Assembly: GCA_903882665.1 (NCBI GenBank)
Contig: CAIRXW010000042.1
Coordinates: 1 to 64,000, forward strand
DNA from: an uncultured Chlorobiaceae bacterium
Lineage (GTDB): Bacteria > Bacteroidota > Chlorobiia > Chlorobiales > Chlorobiaceae
Length of the DNA: 64,000 nt
Direction of reading: 5' to 3'
Within the stretch, counting starts at the first letter, position 1. Each line of letters opens with the position of its first letter. The position numbers were made by a program, and so were the translations under genes. The notes under the pieces are model-generated. The model made no database searches and was not told the origin of the DNA. It saw only the letters and a program-made list of their open reading frames with translations. This document shows, piece after piece, positions 55,925-64,000 of the stretch.

Positions 55925-57550
55925 ATGACCTATTATTGCCATTCAACACCACCTGCTGTTTCTGAAAATGTCTCTCTTGCCGGGAGGGCTTATTACGGGA
56001 TAGGGGGGAGCGCCCGCTTCTTTGCCGAGCCGAACTCTCTTGCTGAGCTTGCCGATATTTTGCTTTGGAGTGTCGGGCAACGCCTCCCGCTTGCGCTCAT
56101 GGGAAGCGGGAGCAATATCCTATTTTCTGACTCTGATTTTGCGGGTATGGTGATCTCCCTTGGCCGGATGGAGCACATGCACTGGTTCTCTGATGATGAG
56201 CTATTTTGCGAGGCGGGGGTGGAGAACAGCCGCATTGCTGAAGAGCTGTTGCGGGCTGGCAGGGGAGGGGGCGAGTGGCTCTACCGGCTTCCCGGCCAGA
56301 TAGGGGCAACGGTGAGGATGAATGCCCGCTGTTTCGGGGGCGAGGTTTCGGCCATTACTGCAGCGGTCTTGACGCTTTCGGTTGAGGGTTGCCTGCGCTG
56401 GCAGTTGCCGGAAGAGATCTTTTACGGCTACAAGCATACCGCCTTGATGGATAAGCCGGAGATGGTGGTTGCCTCTCTTTTGCGTTTTGCGGAGGCGCGG
56501 CCCATTGAGGAGATACGAGCGTTGATGCATGGCCATGAAGGGGAGCGTAAGGCGAAGCACCATTTCGATTTTCCGAGTTGCGGCTCGACCTTCAAGAATA
56601 ACTATGCGGTGGGCCGTTCGAGCGGCAGCATCTTTGAGGAGCTTGGTTTCAAGGGTCAGTCGGAGGGTGGCGCCATGGTGAGCCCCCATCATGCCAATTT
56701 TATTTTTAACAAGGGAGGGGCAACCGCCACAGAGGTGCTTACGCTTGCTGCACGCATGAAACATGCTGCTTTTGCAGAGGCTGGAGCTCAGCTTGATCTT
56801 GAAGTGCAGTGCGTCGGGCTATTTGATGGCGATCTGCTCGCGTCATGCGGAGTGCCTTCTGCTGCCGACAAACTGGAGCCCTCCAAAGGGTGGGCAGGTC
56901 TTTTCTGGAATCCGCAGAAGGAGGGCGCGGCGGCTACGCCGGAACTGCTCTTTCCCCGTATGCTCATGCAGGGAGCGCTGGTCGGTTATTCGTGTATTGA
57001 CAGGGAATTTCCTGCCGGAGCGTTTGCCGCCGTTGAGCAGTTGCGTTCGCTTGAGGATGCGGCTCTCAATCCCGAAGCACCCTTTCTTCGCTGGACGACC
57101 AGCAGCAGTGTTCCTGCTCTTTTTCCACTCAAGCCGCCTTCAACTATTCCGCCAGGAAGCTTTACTGATGGACTTTGGCACTACAGCGTCTCTGAACTGT
57201 TTATCGCTTCCGGCACTCCGGGAGGAGGTTATCTTGAGTTTGAAATGAGTCCTGAGGGGCACTGGGTGGCATTGCGCTTTGATGCTCCGCGAAAGAGGGC
57301 GAAAGGGCATGAAGTTCTTTCAGCGGAACCCTGGCTGAAAGCGGTGCATAAGGTGCAGGATGAGGGGCGCTTTGGTATGGAGCTGTCGTGGAAACTTTTG
57401 CACCCCTTCGTCAAAGGGGATATTCTTGCCTTGCAGTGCTCAGCCTCTTCCGGCAGGGGAGAGCTTGGCCTCTTTCCCTGGTGGCCCAATGCATCACTAC
57501 CGGCTGATTTTCACCAGCCGGAGCGCTTTTTCCGGATTCGCCTGCTCTGA
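55925..57550 (+). CDS. murB: MurB reductase fused to a C-terminal DOMON-like domain
   Basis: Residues ~1-330 are UDP-N-acetylenolpyruvoylglucosamine reductase: FAD site 'ALMGSGSNILFSDSDFAG', 'RLPGQIGATVRMNARCFGGE', the catalytic serine in 'PSCGSTFKNN', and 'FIFNKGGATATEVL'. It forms UDP-MurNAc for peptidoglycan using NADPH. The last ~200 residues are a beta-rich DOMON/CBM9-like domain ('FLRWTTSSSVPALF', 'GLWHYSVSELFIAS', 'YLEFEMSPEGHWVALRFDAP'). CDD describes a DOMON-like domain on MurB-like proteins. ATG 55925 is used; the frame reaches into the kinase gene upstream. Convergent with floxA, 9 bp apart. Confidence 0.88.
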   Translation: MTYYCHSTPPAVSENVSLAGRAYYGIGGSARFFAEPNSLAELADILLWSVGQRLPLALMGSGSNILFSDSDFAGMVISLGRMEHMHWFSDDELFCEAGVENSRIAEELLRAGRGGGEWLYRLPGQIGATVRMNARCFGGEVSAITAAVLTLSVEGCLRWQLPEEIFYGYKHTALMDKPEMVVASLLRFAEARPIEEIRALMHGHEGERKAKHHFDFPSCGSTFKNNYAVGRSSGSIFEELGFKGQSEGGAMVSPHHANFIFNKGGATATEVLTLAARMKHAAFAEAGAQLDLEVQCVGLFDGDLLASCGVPSAADKLEPSKGWAGLFWNPQKEGAAATPELLFPRMLMQGALVGYSCIDREFPAGAFAAVEQLRSLEDAALNPEAPFLRWTTSSSVPALFPLKPPSTIPPGSFTDGLWHYSVSELFIASGTPGGGYLEFEMSPEGHWVALRFDAPRKRAKGHEVLSAEPWLKAVHKVQDEGRFGMELSWKLLHPFVKGDILALQCSASSGRGELGLFPWWPNASLPADFHQPERFFRIRLL

Positions 57551-57559
57551 AAAGAGCTG

Positions 57560-58426
57560 TTACAGATCAGCGGCTGGCATACGGGAGACCTCTTCGGCGG
57601 TAAAGACCGGTCCTTCCTTGCAGACATAGACCGACCCAACATTGCAGCGTCCGCACTTGCCGACGCCGCATTTCATGCGGTTTTCGAGCGTTGTGTAGAC
57701 GTTTTTTTCATCAAAACCAAGCTTTTTGAGCGAGATCAGGGTGAACTTGATCATGATTGGCGGCCCGCAGATTACGGCGATGCAGTTGTCGGGAGAGGGG
57801 GCGGCCTCTTCGAGTACCGTGGGCACAAAGCCGACACGGTATTTCCAGTCGGGAGACTCTCCCCCCGGATCGACGGTGAGGACAAGGTCAACATCAGCAC
57901 GCTCCTGCCACTCGTCAAGTTCATGCTTGTAGACCAGATCAGCCACGGTACGGGCACCATAGACAATGGTGACCTTGCCGAATTTTTCACGCTGATCAAG
58001 GCACGACCAGATAACACTTCGCGTCGGCGGCAGGGCGATTCCTCCTGAAATGAAGAGAAGGTTTTTGCCGTGGAACTCCTCAATAGGGAAGCGGTTGCCG
58101 TAGGGGCCCCGGAAAGTGACGAGGTCACCGATATCGGCATTGGCGAGAGCCGAAGTGACCCGGCCCGACTGGCGGAAGGTGCATTCGATATACTCTTTCC
58201 GTGTCTCAGGGCTTGCAACGCAGAAGGTGCTCTCTCCCTCGCCGTAGACGCCGTAGAGACCGAACATGCCGGTACGGAAGGTTTTCTTGAACTGCTCATG
58301 GTCAGCCGGGTTCTGAAACTCGAGCCTCATGGTTCTCACGCCGGGCGCTTCGTCGTGGCGGCCGACGATTTTCATGATAGCCGGCTTGTAGATGTTGGGT
58401 TGCGCGTTGTGAATGGTTTCTGTCAC
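57560..58426 (-). CDS. floxA: FloxA-like FAD/NAD(P)H reductase subunit
   Basis: A 288-aa ferredoxin-NADP-reductase-like protein: FAD part ('VRTMRLEF', 'FRGPYGNRFPIEEFHGKNLL'), NAD-binding 'FISGGIALPPTRSVIW' and 'VICGPPIMIKFTLISLKKLG', and a C-terminal [2Fe-2S] site 'RMKCGVGKCGRCNVGSVYVC'. It resembles sulfhydrogenase gamma and NfnA subunits. In the Flox-Hdr complex it oxidises NADH and passes electrons inward. It is the last gene of the minus-strand operon. Confidence 0.85.
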   Translation of the reverse strand: MTETIHNAQPNIYKPAIMKIVGRHDEAPGVRTMRLEFQNPADHEQFKKTFRTGMFGLYGVYGEGESTFCVASPETRKEYIECTFRQSGRVTSALANADIGDLVTFRGPYGNRFPIEEFHGKNLLFISGGIALPPTRSVIWSCLDQREKFGKVTIVYGARTVADLVYKHELDEWQERADVDLVLTVDPGGESPDWKYRVGFVPTVLEEAAPSPDNCIAVICGPPIMIKFTLISLKKLGFDEKNVYTTLENRMKCGVGKCGRCNVGSVYVCKEGPVFTAEEVSRMPAADL

Positions 58427-58428
58427 GG

Positions 58429-59436
58429 CTATAATTTTGATATCTCTTGTAAAGTCTCGGTAATACCCATGTCAACCGGGCACTGGCGTGAGCATCGGCC
58501 GCATCCGCTGCAACTGTTCACGCTGAACTTGCCTGGAAAATAGTTGAATTTGTGCATGATGCGCTGGCGCCATCGTGCCGATTGCGTCGAACGGGGGTTG
58601 TGGCCCGAGGTGTGCATGGTAAAGAGGGCAAAGGAGCAACTGTCCCAGTTTTTTCTTCTGATACCGCTGTAGGTGTCGCCTTCGTCCTGGATGTCAAAAC
58701 AGTGACAGGTTGGACAAAGGTAGGTGCAGGAGGCACAGCCGATACAGCGCATCGAAATCTCTTTCCAGAATTTACTGTCAAAGTTTTCGGGGTTCTGCAG
58801 CCAGGTAACGCAGGCATCGAGGTTGAATTTTTCCGGCACTTCGACGGTCGGAAGTGCTGTTTCAGAGCCCTCCTGGAGGTATTCGGAAATAATCACGAAT
58901 GCTTCACGTCCCCGCTCGGTAAGCTCTTCAACCAGCCATCCCCGGTTTTTGTCGAGGGGACGAAGCAGTACGTCTGCGCCCTTTGTGCTGTCGGGGGCCA
59001 GTTTGAGCGAGGTGCACATGCAGAAATCATCCGCTTTTGTACAGGCAATGGTTACAATAACTGATTCTTTGCGTCGCTGAAACCAGTATTCGTCCTTGTA
59101 ATCCCATCCAAAAAGAGGATCGTCAATCGCCAGACCTGACGCATCGCACGGCCTGGCACCAAAAATGATTCTTGGAGCTGAGGGCGCCGTGAAGTCAGCC
59201 GTTTCGATTTCATTTTTCTTGATGGTGTAGCGCAGCATCGGTTCCGTCTGGGGGAAAAAAAGCTCCTTGAGTGAACGGTCGGGCAGCACCAGGCCTAAAT
59301 GCAGATCGGTACCTCTCTCAACTGTGGCATAGCTTGAAAGGGACTCTCCCTGCACAGGGCCAATCACGGTCAGCCCTGCCGAGCGCCATTTTGCGACACA
59401 ATTGTCAAGTTTATCACTGAAAAGGATTCTTGTCAT
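58429..59436 (-). CDS. floxB: FloxB-like iron-sulfur subunit (sulfhydrogenase beta type)
   Basis: A 335-aa protein with an N-terminal domain typical of HydB-like subunits ('IIFGARPCDASGLAIDDPLF') and two [4Fe-4S] motifs: 'CIGCASCTYLCPTCHCFDIQ' near 235 and 'CSGCGRCSRQCPVD' near 310. It carries electrons between FloxA and the Hdr part. The start is 13 bp downstream of the floxC stop, and its end is 2 bp from floxA. Confidence 0.85.
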   Translation of the reverse strand: MTRILFSDKLDNCVAKWRSAGLTVIGPVQGESLSSYATVERGTDLHLGLVLPDRSLKELFFPQTEPMLRYTIKKNEIETADFTAPSAPRIIFGARPCDASGLAIDDPLFGWDYKDEYWFQRRKESVIVTIACTKADDFCMCTSLKLAPDSTKGADVLLRPLDKNRGWLVEELTERGREAFVIISEYLQEGSETALPTVEVPEKFNLDACVTWLQNPENFDSKFWKEISMRCIGCASCTYLCPTCHCFDIQDEGDTYSGIRRKNWDSCSFALFTMHTSGHNPRSTQSARWRQRIMHKFNYFPGKFSVNSCSGCGRCSRQCPVDMGITETLQEISKL

Positions 59437-59449
59437 AGGTGTTGGTTAC

Positions 59450-60280
59450 TTAGAGAATGAATGTCTCAGTGTCGTCCTTTTTGAAACTTGCCAGCACCGG
59501 CTCCTGGGTCGGGCTTAAACCGGCAAAGTGATCGAATCCATCAACCACCTCTTTGGCCATCCGCTGGTTGATGAGGCGGAGCGGAATGTTGACAGGGCAG
59601 GCCCGGTCACAGTTGCCGCACTGGACGCATCGGCCGGAAAGGTGAAATGCCCTTACGACATTCCATTCAAAATTTCCGAGTGTATGCGACGAGGTGTTGA
59701 CCCATTGGGGCTGGTTGCTGTCGACAATGCAGCGGCGGCAGTAGCACATGGGGCAGGCCTGGCGGCAGGCGTAGCATTTGATGCATCGTGAAAACTCCTG
59801 CTGCCAGAAGTCGAACCGCTCTTTAGCATTCATCTTCTCGATACGCTCAAGGAGTGGCTCTTTCGTGGCGAGCGGAGGGTTTTCCCTGATTTCGCTGAGC
59901 AGTGCAGAAAAGTCTCCGGTAGTTTGACCCTGCAGCGCTCTGACCTCCCGGCCAGTGAAGTCAAATCCGAAAATAATAATCTGATCCACATTGAGCTGGT
60001 ATTCAGCAGCAAGGATGTTGATGGAGCGTATCCCTTCGGGGCGAAGAAAGATGCCAACCCGTTTTTCATCGCTCAGCAGACCTTCGGTGACGAGGTATCC
60101 TGAAAGGTTGGTTATGCAGGTACTGTCGAGCACAAGCTGGTCGGCCTCTTCCGAGGTGCGGATAAAGAGCGGGCGACGCCGGTCGGAAGTTGAACCTGGC
60201 CTGTAGCCGATAGCCATTTTTATCGAGCCATTGGCAAGAAGCTCTTTTACCGTTGTTCTGTATTTTTCCTGTGTAATCAT
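59450..60280 (-). CDS. floxC: FloxC-like 4Fe-4S protein
   Basis: A 276-aa protein with an N-terminal FrhB/HycB-like segment ('MAIGYRPGSTSDRRRPLFIR') and two ferredoxin motifs: 'CIKCYACRQACPMCYCRRC' near 165 and 'CVQCGNCDRACPVNIPLRLI' near 220. It fits the FloxC position between floxD and floxB. It probably links iron-sulfur relays in the complex. Confidence 0.8.
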   Translation of the reverse strand: MITQEKYRTTVKELLANGSIKMAIGYRPGSTSDRRRPLFIRTSEEADQLVLDSTCITNLSGYLVTEGLLSDEKRVGIFLRPEGIRSINILAAEYQLNVDQIIIFGFDFTGREVRALQGQTTGDFSALLSEIRENPPLATKEPLLERIEKMNAKERFDFWQQEFSRCIKCYACRQACPMCYCRRCIVDSNQPQWVNTSSHTLGNFEWNVVRAFHLSGRCVQCGNCDRACPVNIPLRLINQRMAKEVVDGFDHFAGLSPTQEPVLASFKKDDTETFIL

Positions 60281-60293
60281 TGTCTCTTGTTTT

Positions 60294-60743
60294 TTAAAGG
60301 GTCGCCGGTGATTCAGTTTCCTTGATCAACTGCTGGTACTGATCAAAGGGGCCGAGTTTACGGATATCTTCCGTGACGCTGTTGATGAGATCAGCAAATT
60401 TGCTTCCTTCTGCCGCACTGATCCACGAGAAAATGACCCGTTCCGGTGATATGCCGGTGAAGTCGAGCAGTGCACGAAAGACCATCCAGCGGCGGCGCGC
60501 ATGGTAGTTTCCGTGGGTGAAATGGCAGTCACCCGGATGGCAGCCACTGACCAGTACACCGTCAGCCCCCTTCTGCAGCGCTTTGAGGATAAACATGGGG
60601 CTGATTCTGCCGGTGCAGGGAAGTCGTACAATGCGCACATTGGGCGCATATTTCAGCCTGCTGGTTCCAGCCAGGTCAGCTCCTGCATAGGTGCAGTAGG
60701 TACAGACAAAAGCGACGATCTTTGGTTCAAATGGTTCACTCAT
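60294..60743 (-). CDS. floxD: MvhD/FloxD-like [2Fe-2S] subunit
   Basis: A 149-aa MvhD-family protein: 'IVAFVCTYCTYAGADLAGTS', 'VRIVRLPCTGRISPMFILKA' and 'VSGCHPGDCHFTHGNYHARR' supply the cysteines of the [2Fe-2S] cluster. In methanogens MvhD delivers electrons to HdrA. Here it joins the Flox part to HdrA, whose gene lies 53 bp upstream in the operon. Confidence 0.88.
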   Translation of the reverse strand: MSEPFEPKIVAFVCTYCTYAGADLAGTSRLKYAPNVRIVRLPCTGRISPMFILKALQKGADGVLVSGCHPGDCHFTHGNYHARRRWMVFRALLDFTGISPERVIFSWISAAEGSKFADLINSVTEDIRKLGPFDQYQQLIKETESPATL

Positions 60744-60796
60744 CGGCTTACTCCAGTAGCAAAGTTCTGTTCGTTCATGGAAAAAATGGAGGCTTT

Positions 60797-62767
60797 TCAG
60801 AGCCCCATCACTTCAGCAAAGATCTGTTTTTCGGTAAAGCCGGCCAAATCGAGACTGTTCGAGCGGCAGAAACTGACGCAGGTGCCGCATCCCTGGCAAA
60901 GGCCTGGATTGACATAAGCCACCTGTTTGACAAGCTTTCCTGAACGGTCGCGAATATCCTTTTTCTCAATGGCATTGTAGGGACAGGCAAGAACGCAGCC
61001 CCAGCATCCGGCGCAGGTTGCTTCGTTGTTTACGGCAATAACCGGCTCCCGCTCAAGCTTCTCCTTGCTGAAAAGGGCAAGTACCTTGCTGGCCGTGGCC
61101 GATGCCTGGGCAACCGAATCAGGAATATCTTTTGGCGACTGGCATGCTCCGGCAAGAAATACCCCTGCTGTGGACGATTCAACGGGGCGAAGTTTGAGAT
61201 GGGCCTCGTTGTAAAAGCCATATTCGTCGTAGGCGATGCCGATGGTTTTGGCAAACTCTTTTGCATTGGGCTGAGGCACCATTGCGGTGGCAAGGACGAC
61301 CATGTCAGCCGCGACGGTAACCGGCTTGCCGAGAAGAGTATCGACACCGCGCACCATCAGTTTGCCGTTTTCCTGCCAGAGCTTGCTTACCCTGCCACGG
61401 ACGTAGGAGGCCTCATCCTCCTCAATGGCACGACGGGTAAATTCATCATACCCTTTGCCTGCCGCACGGATATCCATGTAAAAAATATGGGTTTTTCCGT
61501 CATGCACCTTGTGTGCGTAGAGCATGGCATGTTTGGCGGTGTACATGCAGCAGATTTTGGAGCAGTAGCGGACTCCCTTTGAGGGGTCGCGTGATCCGGC
61601 GCACTGGATGAAGACAACGTTTTCAGGCTCCTTGCCGTCAGAGGGACGAAGGATTCGGCCTGCTGTCGGGCCGCTTGCAGAAGCGAGGCGCTCAAACTGA
61701 AGGCCGGTGATGACGTCCGGAAATTTGCCGTAGCCATACTCTCCGTAGAGGGCGGTATTCTGAACCTGGAAGCCGGTGGCAACAACAATTGCTCCAATTT
61801 CAAGGTCGATGAATTCATCCTGCATCTCAAAGTTGATGGCGTTGAGTTCACAGGATTTCTGGCACGTTTTGCATTTGCCGTTCTTGAAGTAGATGCAGCT
61901 TGCCTTGTCGATGACCGGCATATTGGGGACTGACTGGGCGAAAGGGGTATAAATGGCCGTTCGCTTGCCAAGACCGCAGTCAAATTCACTTGAGATTTTT
62001 TTGACCGGACATTTGGTGATGCAGTCGCCGCAGCCCGTACAGGCGTTCATGTCAACGTAGCGCGCTTTCATACGTACCCTGACCTTGAAATTGCCAATGT
62101 AGCCATCAACGCTCTCAATTTCGGCGTATGTAAGGAGCCTGATGTTGGGATGCTGGGCGGTTTCGACCATTCGGGGGGTCATGATGCACTGCGAGCAATC
62201 GAGCGTAGGGAAGGTCTCCGATAACTGCGCCATGTGGCCGCCAAGGGAGGGTTCACGCTCAACAAGAACAACTTCCTGACCGGCATTGGCAATATCGAGC
62301 GCCGCCTGGAGACCGGCAATACCTCCGCCGATGACCAGAGCCCGGCGGGTTACCGGTACCTCAATGGGCTGGAGTATGTTGTTGCGCTTGACCTTCTCAA
62401 CCATTGAACGGACGATGTCCGCAGCTTTGGCGGTAGCCATATCACCGTCGGTGTGTACCCATGAACACTGTTCGCGAATGTTGGCTATTTCACACAGATA
62501 GGGGTTCAGCCCCGCTTCTGCACATGCCTTGCGGAAGGTGGCTTCATGCATTCTCGGTGAGCAGGCGGCGATGACGATACCGGTAAGGTTGTTTTCGCGG
62601 ATTGCTTTTTTGACGCTCTCCTGGCCAGGATCTGAGCAGAAATATTTGTATTCGACAGAGACCTCTACACCAGGGTGTTCCCCCATGGCGGCTGCAAGTT
62701 TGGTACAGTCAACTTTCGCAGCGATGTTTTCGCCGCAGTGACATATAAATACCCCGATTTTTGCCAT
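60797..62767 (-). CDS. hdrA: heterodisulfide reductase subunit A-like flavoprotein
   Basis: A 656-aa HdrA: N-terminal 'GVFICHCGENIAAKVD', FAD site 'ALVIGGGIAGLQAALDIANA', 'GGHMAQLSETFPTLDCSQCI', an insert with 'CTGCGDCITKCP', 'IQCAGSRDPSKGVRYCSKIC', a second ferredoxin pair 'CAGCWGCVLACP' and 'CQGCGTCVSFCRSNSLDL'. It is the site of flavin-based electron bifurcation in Hdr complexes. The length is that of the full family, unlike the shorter QmoA. Confidence 0.92.
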   Translation of the reverse strand: MAKIGVFICHCGENIAAKVDCTKLAAAMGEHPGVEVSVEYKYFCSDPGQESVKKAIRENNLTGIVIAACSPRMHEATFRKACAEAGLNPYLCEIANIREQCSWVHTDGDMATAKAADIVRSMVEKVKRNNILQPIEVPVTRRALVIGGGIAGLQAALDIANAGQEVVLVEREPSLGGHMAQLSETFPTLDCSQCIMTPRMVETAQHPNIRLLTYAEIESVDGYIGNFKVRVRMKARYVDMNACTGCGDCITKCPVKKISSEFDCGLGKRTAIYTPFAQSVPNMPVIDKASCIYFKNGKCKTCQKSCELNAINFEMQDEFIDLEIGAIVVATGFQVQNTALYGEYGYGKFPDVITGLQFERLASASGPTAGRILRPSDGKEPENVVFIQCAGSRDPSKGVRYCSKICCMYTAKHAMLYAHKVHDGKTHIFYMDIRAAGKGYDEFTRRAIEEDEASYVRGRVSKLWQENGKLMVRGVDTLLGKPVTVAADMVVLATAMVPQPNAKEFAKTIGIAYDEYGFYNEAHLKLRPVESSTAGVFLAGACQSPKDIPDSVAQASATASKVLALFSKEKLEREPVIAVNNEATCAGCWGCVLACPYNAIEKKDIRDRSGKLVKQVAYVNPGLCQGCGTCVSFCRSNSLDLAGFTEKQIFAEVMGL

Positions 62768-62867
62768 TATTCAATCTTTTAGTATGAAGCCGCTGACCGG
62801 AACGGCCCGGCATGGAACGCCCCTGAACCCCGGCTTTTCGTCAGGTATTCAAGGGTTTGGTCGTACC

Positions 62868-64000
62868 CTAAAGTTTTGAGACAAGGTCGAGCGCTGGCAC
62901 AAAGTGCTCGCCTACAGCGACGTCAGATGGGTCGGCACCGCAGGCGATGGCGACAAGCTCTGAAATGTAGTAAACCGGCATCTCTTTGACATCTCCGAAG
63001 CGCTTTCTCATGCTTCCCTGACGCATGTCAAGATTTGCCTGGCAGAGGGGACAGGCAACTACAAAGGCCTCGGCACCGTTGTCGGCCGCGTTTTTGGCAA
63101 TGGAGTGTGTCAGCTCTTCAACAAGCGGCTGCTGTGCAAGCGTCAGTCCGGCTCCGCAGCACTCAATCTTGAATGCCCACTCTATGGGCGTCGCGCCAAG
63201 AGCGGTCATGATCGCCTCCATTTTGAGCGGATTTTCAGGATCGTCAAAACCCATGGCCTCCATAGGACGAACCAGAAGGCAACCATAATAGCAGGCAAGA
63301 TGGAGGCCGGTAAGGGGCTTTTTCACCCTTTTTTTGATCTCTTCCGGATCCATTGCTTCAAGAAGCTGGGTCACACCAATAAATTCAGCACGGCCGGTTG
63401 GCTCTATACCGGTAATCGAACGAACCTCCTCACGAAGTTCCTGGGAGTCAAGCAGTGACTGCCGGGTAGTAACCTGACGGTTCTGGCAGGCGGCGCAGGG
63501 CGCAAGGACCAAGTCCAGCCCCTGTGCATCGGCAAGTGCCTGGTTTCTTGCTGGCAGAAGCACGGCAAGCTTGTGATTGGTGGCATGCGCCGAGGTTGCT
63601 CCGCAGCAGTTCCAGTCCTCAATTTCCTGAAGCTTGAGGCCGAGCAGGGAGCACATTTTTTTGACTGAAATATCATACTCCCGTGCTGTTCCACTCAGCG
63701 AGCATCCGGGATAGTATCCGATGGTCATACCCGGCTTGATTGAACGGGCAGCTTTTGCGGTGAAATCCTTCTTTATGGGACGTCGTTTCGGTGCGGAAAG
63801 ATGGGCCTCTTTTTTGGAAGCTTCAAAGATTTTTACGATCTGCTCTTTTCCCTTGACCCCACCTTTACCGGTAAGGGTATGCAGCGGATTGATCTTTCCG
63901 CTCATAATCATCTTGACGCCCGACTCGGCATCCTGAAGAAATGTTCTGGTGCGGAGCTTGTAGCTGTTGATGAGTGAGAGTTCCTCAAGACGACCGTGTT
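62868..64000 (-). CDS. hdrB: HdrB-like subunit continuous with an HdrC-like part, 5' partial
   Basis: The frame is open to the window edge. Upstream of the first visible ATG (63911) it still codes ('LEELSLINSYKLRTRTFLQD'), so the real start is outside. The first residues resemble the tail of HdrC; then comes HdrB with two CCG domains: 'IGYYPGCSLSGTAREYD', 'WNCCGATSAHATN', 'APCAACQNRQ', 'HLACYYGCLLVRP', 'KIECCGAGLTLAQQ', 'ACPLCQANLDMRQ'. HdrB holds the special [4Fe-4S] clusters that reduce disulfides. Either the subunits are fused or HdrC ends just beyond the edge by frameshift. The likely partner disulfide here is DsrC-type, by analogy. Confidence 0.88.
   Translation of the reverse strand, partial: HGRLEELSLINSYKLRTRTFLQDAESGVKMIMSGKINPLHTLTGKGGVKGKEQIVKIFEASKKEAHLSAPKRRPIKKDFTAKAARSIKPGMTIGYYPGCSLSGTAREYDISVKKMCSLLGLKLQEIEDWNCCGATSAHATNHKLAVLLPARNQALADAQGLDLVLAPCAACQNRQVTTRQSLLDSQELREEVRSITGIEPTGRAEFIGVTQLLEAMDPEEIKKRVKKPLTGLHLACYYGCLLVRPMEAMGFDDPENPLKMEAIMTALGATPIEWAFKIECCGAGLTLAQQPLVEELTHSIAKNAADNGAEAFVVACPLCQANLDMRQGSMRKRFGDVKEMPVYYISELVAIACGADPSDVAVGEHFVPALDLVSKL

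Overview
The window looks like a chromosomal segment of a green sulfur bacterium (Chlorobiaceae). This is inferred from a dense cobalamin cluster (bluB, cobQ, cobD, cbiB, cobA, btuCD, cbiR, cobUTS), a flox-hdr NADH/heterodisulfide-reductase operon, a MurB carrying a C-terminal DOMON-like domain, and core genes of moderate to high GC. It is not proven by any marker gene. Into this background are set AT-rich accessory blocks with Bacteroidetes/Chlorobi-type sequence features.

Layout. 1-3536: an operon of an Hsp70-like protein (5' end cut by the window), a Ycf46-type AAA+ ATPase and an FGE/SUMF1-fold protein that lacks the FGE cysteines. 3729-4650: a complete IS5-family element with 18-bp inverted repeats and a TAA target duplication. 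4708-11291: an AT-rich integron-like cassette array with no integrase, marked by four attC-like hairpin sites. It carries a W-x6-W repeat protein, a two-gene GAF histidine kinase / receiver-HD pair, a class I Fic toxin-antitoxin pair and an unknown 200-aa protein. 11283-15195: broken Bro-N and RAYT pieces, an AbiL/RloAB-like abortive-infection pair and a truncated large Fic protein. 15390-27995: trmB, then a cobalamin riboswitch, a BtuB-like receptor, and the B12 synthesis, adenosylation, uptake and remodelling genes. That B12 run is interrupted at 23156-24267 by toxin-antitoxin and DinD-like debris. 28022-36614: two giant unrecognised proteins (1408 and 1450 aa) in one operon. 36997-47102: a membrane-anchored SET protein, an outer-membrane barrel, a VOC/GNAT pair, an ABC exporter (ATPase, FtsX permease, membrane fusion protein), a BaiN-like flavoprotein and a MORN-like repeat protein. 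47667-50077: cobU, cobT, cobS. 50097-57550: a metallophosphatase, a DUF2141 protein, a CheB-CheR-PAS protein plus PAS histidine kinase, and murB. 57560-64000, minus strand: hdrCB (fused or continuous, cut by the window), hdrA, floxD, floxC, floxB, floxA.

How the genes work together. The B12 genes form an uptake, remodelling and late-synthesis circuit: the riboswitch controls the receptor; BtuCD imports; CobA adenosylates; CbiR, CbiB, CobU and CobS can rebuild the lower loop; and BluB and CobT supply 5,6-dimethylbenzimidazole. Green sulfur bacteria need cobalamin for the BchE step of bacteriochlorophyll synthesis. The flox-hdr genes are expected to couple NADH oxidation to ferredoxin and a disulfide (possibly DsrC) by flavin-based electron bifurcation. 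The best candidates for something new are the two-gene signalling cassette in the attC array, the giant-protein operon, and the Hsp70/AAA+/FGE-fold operon.
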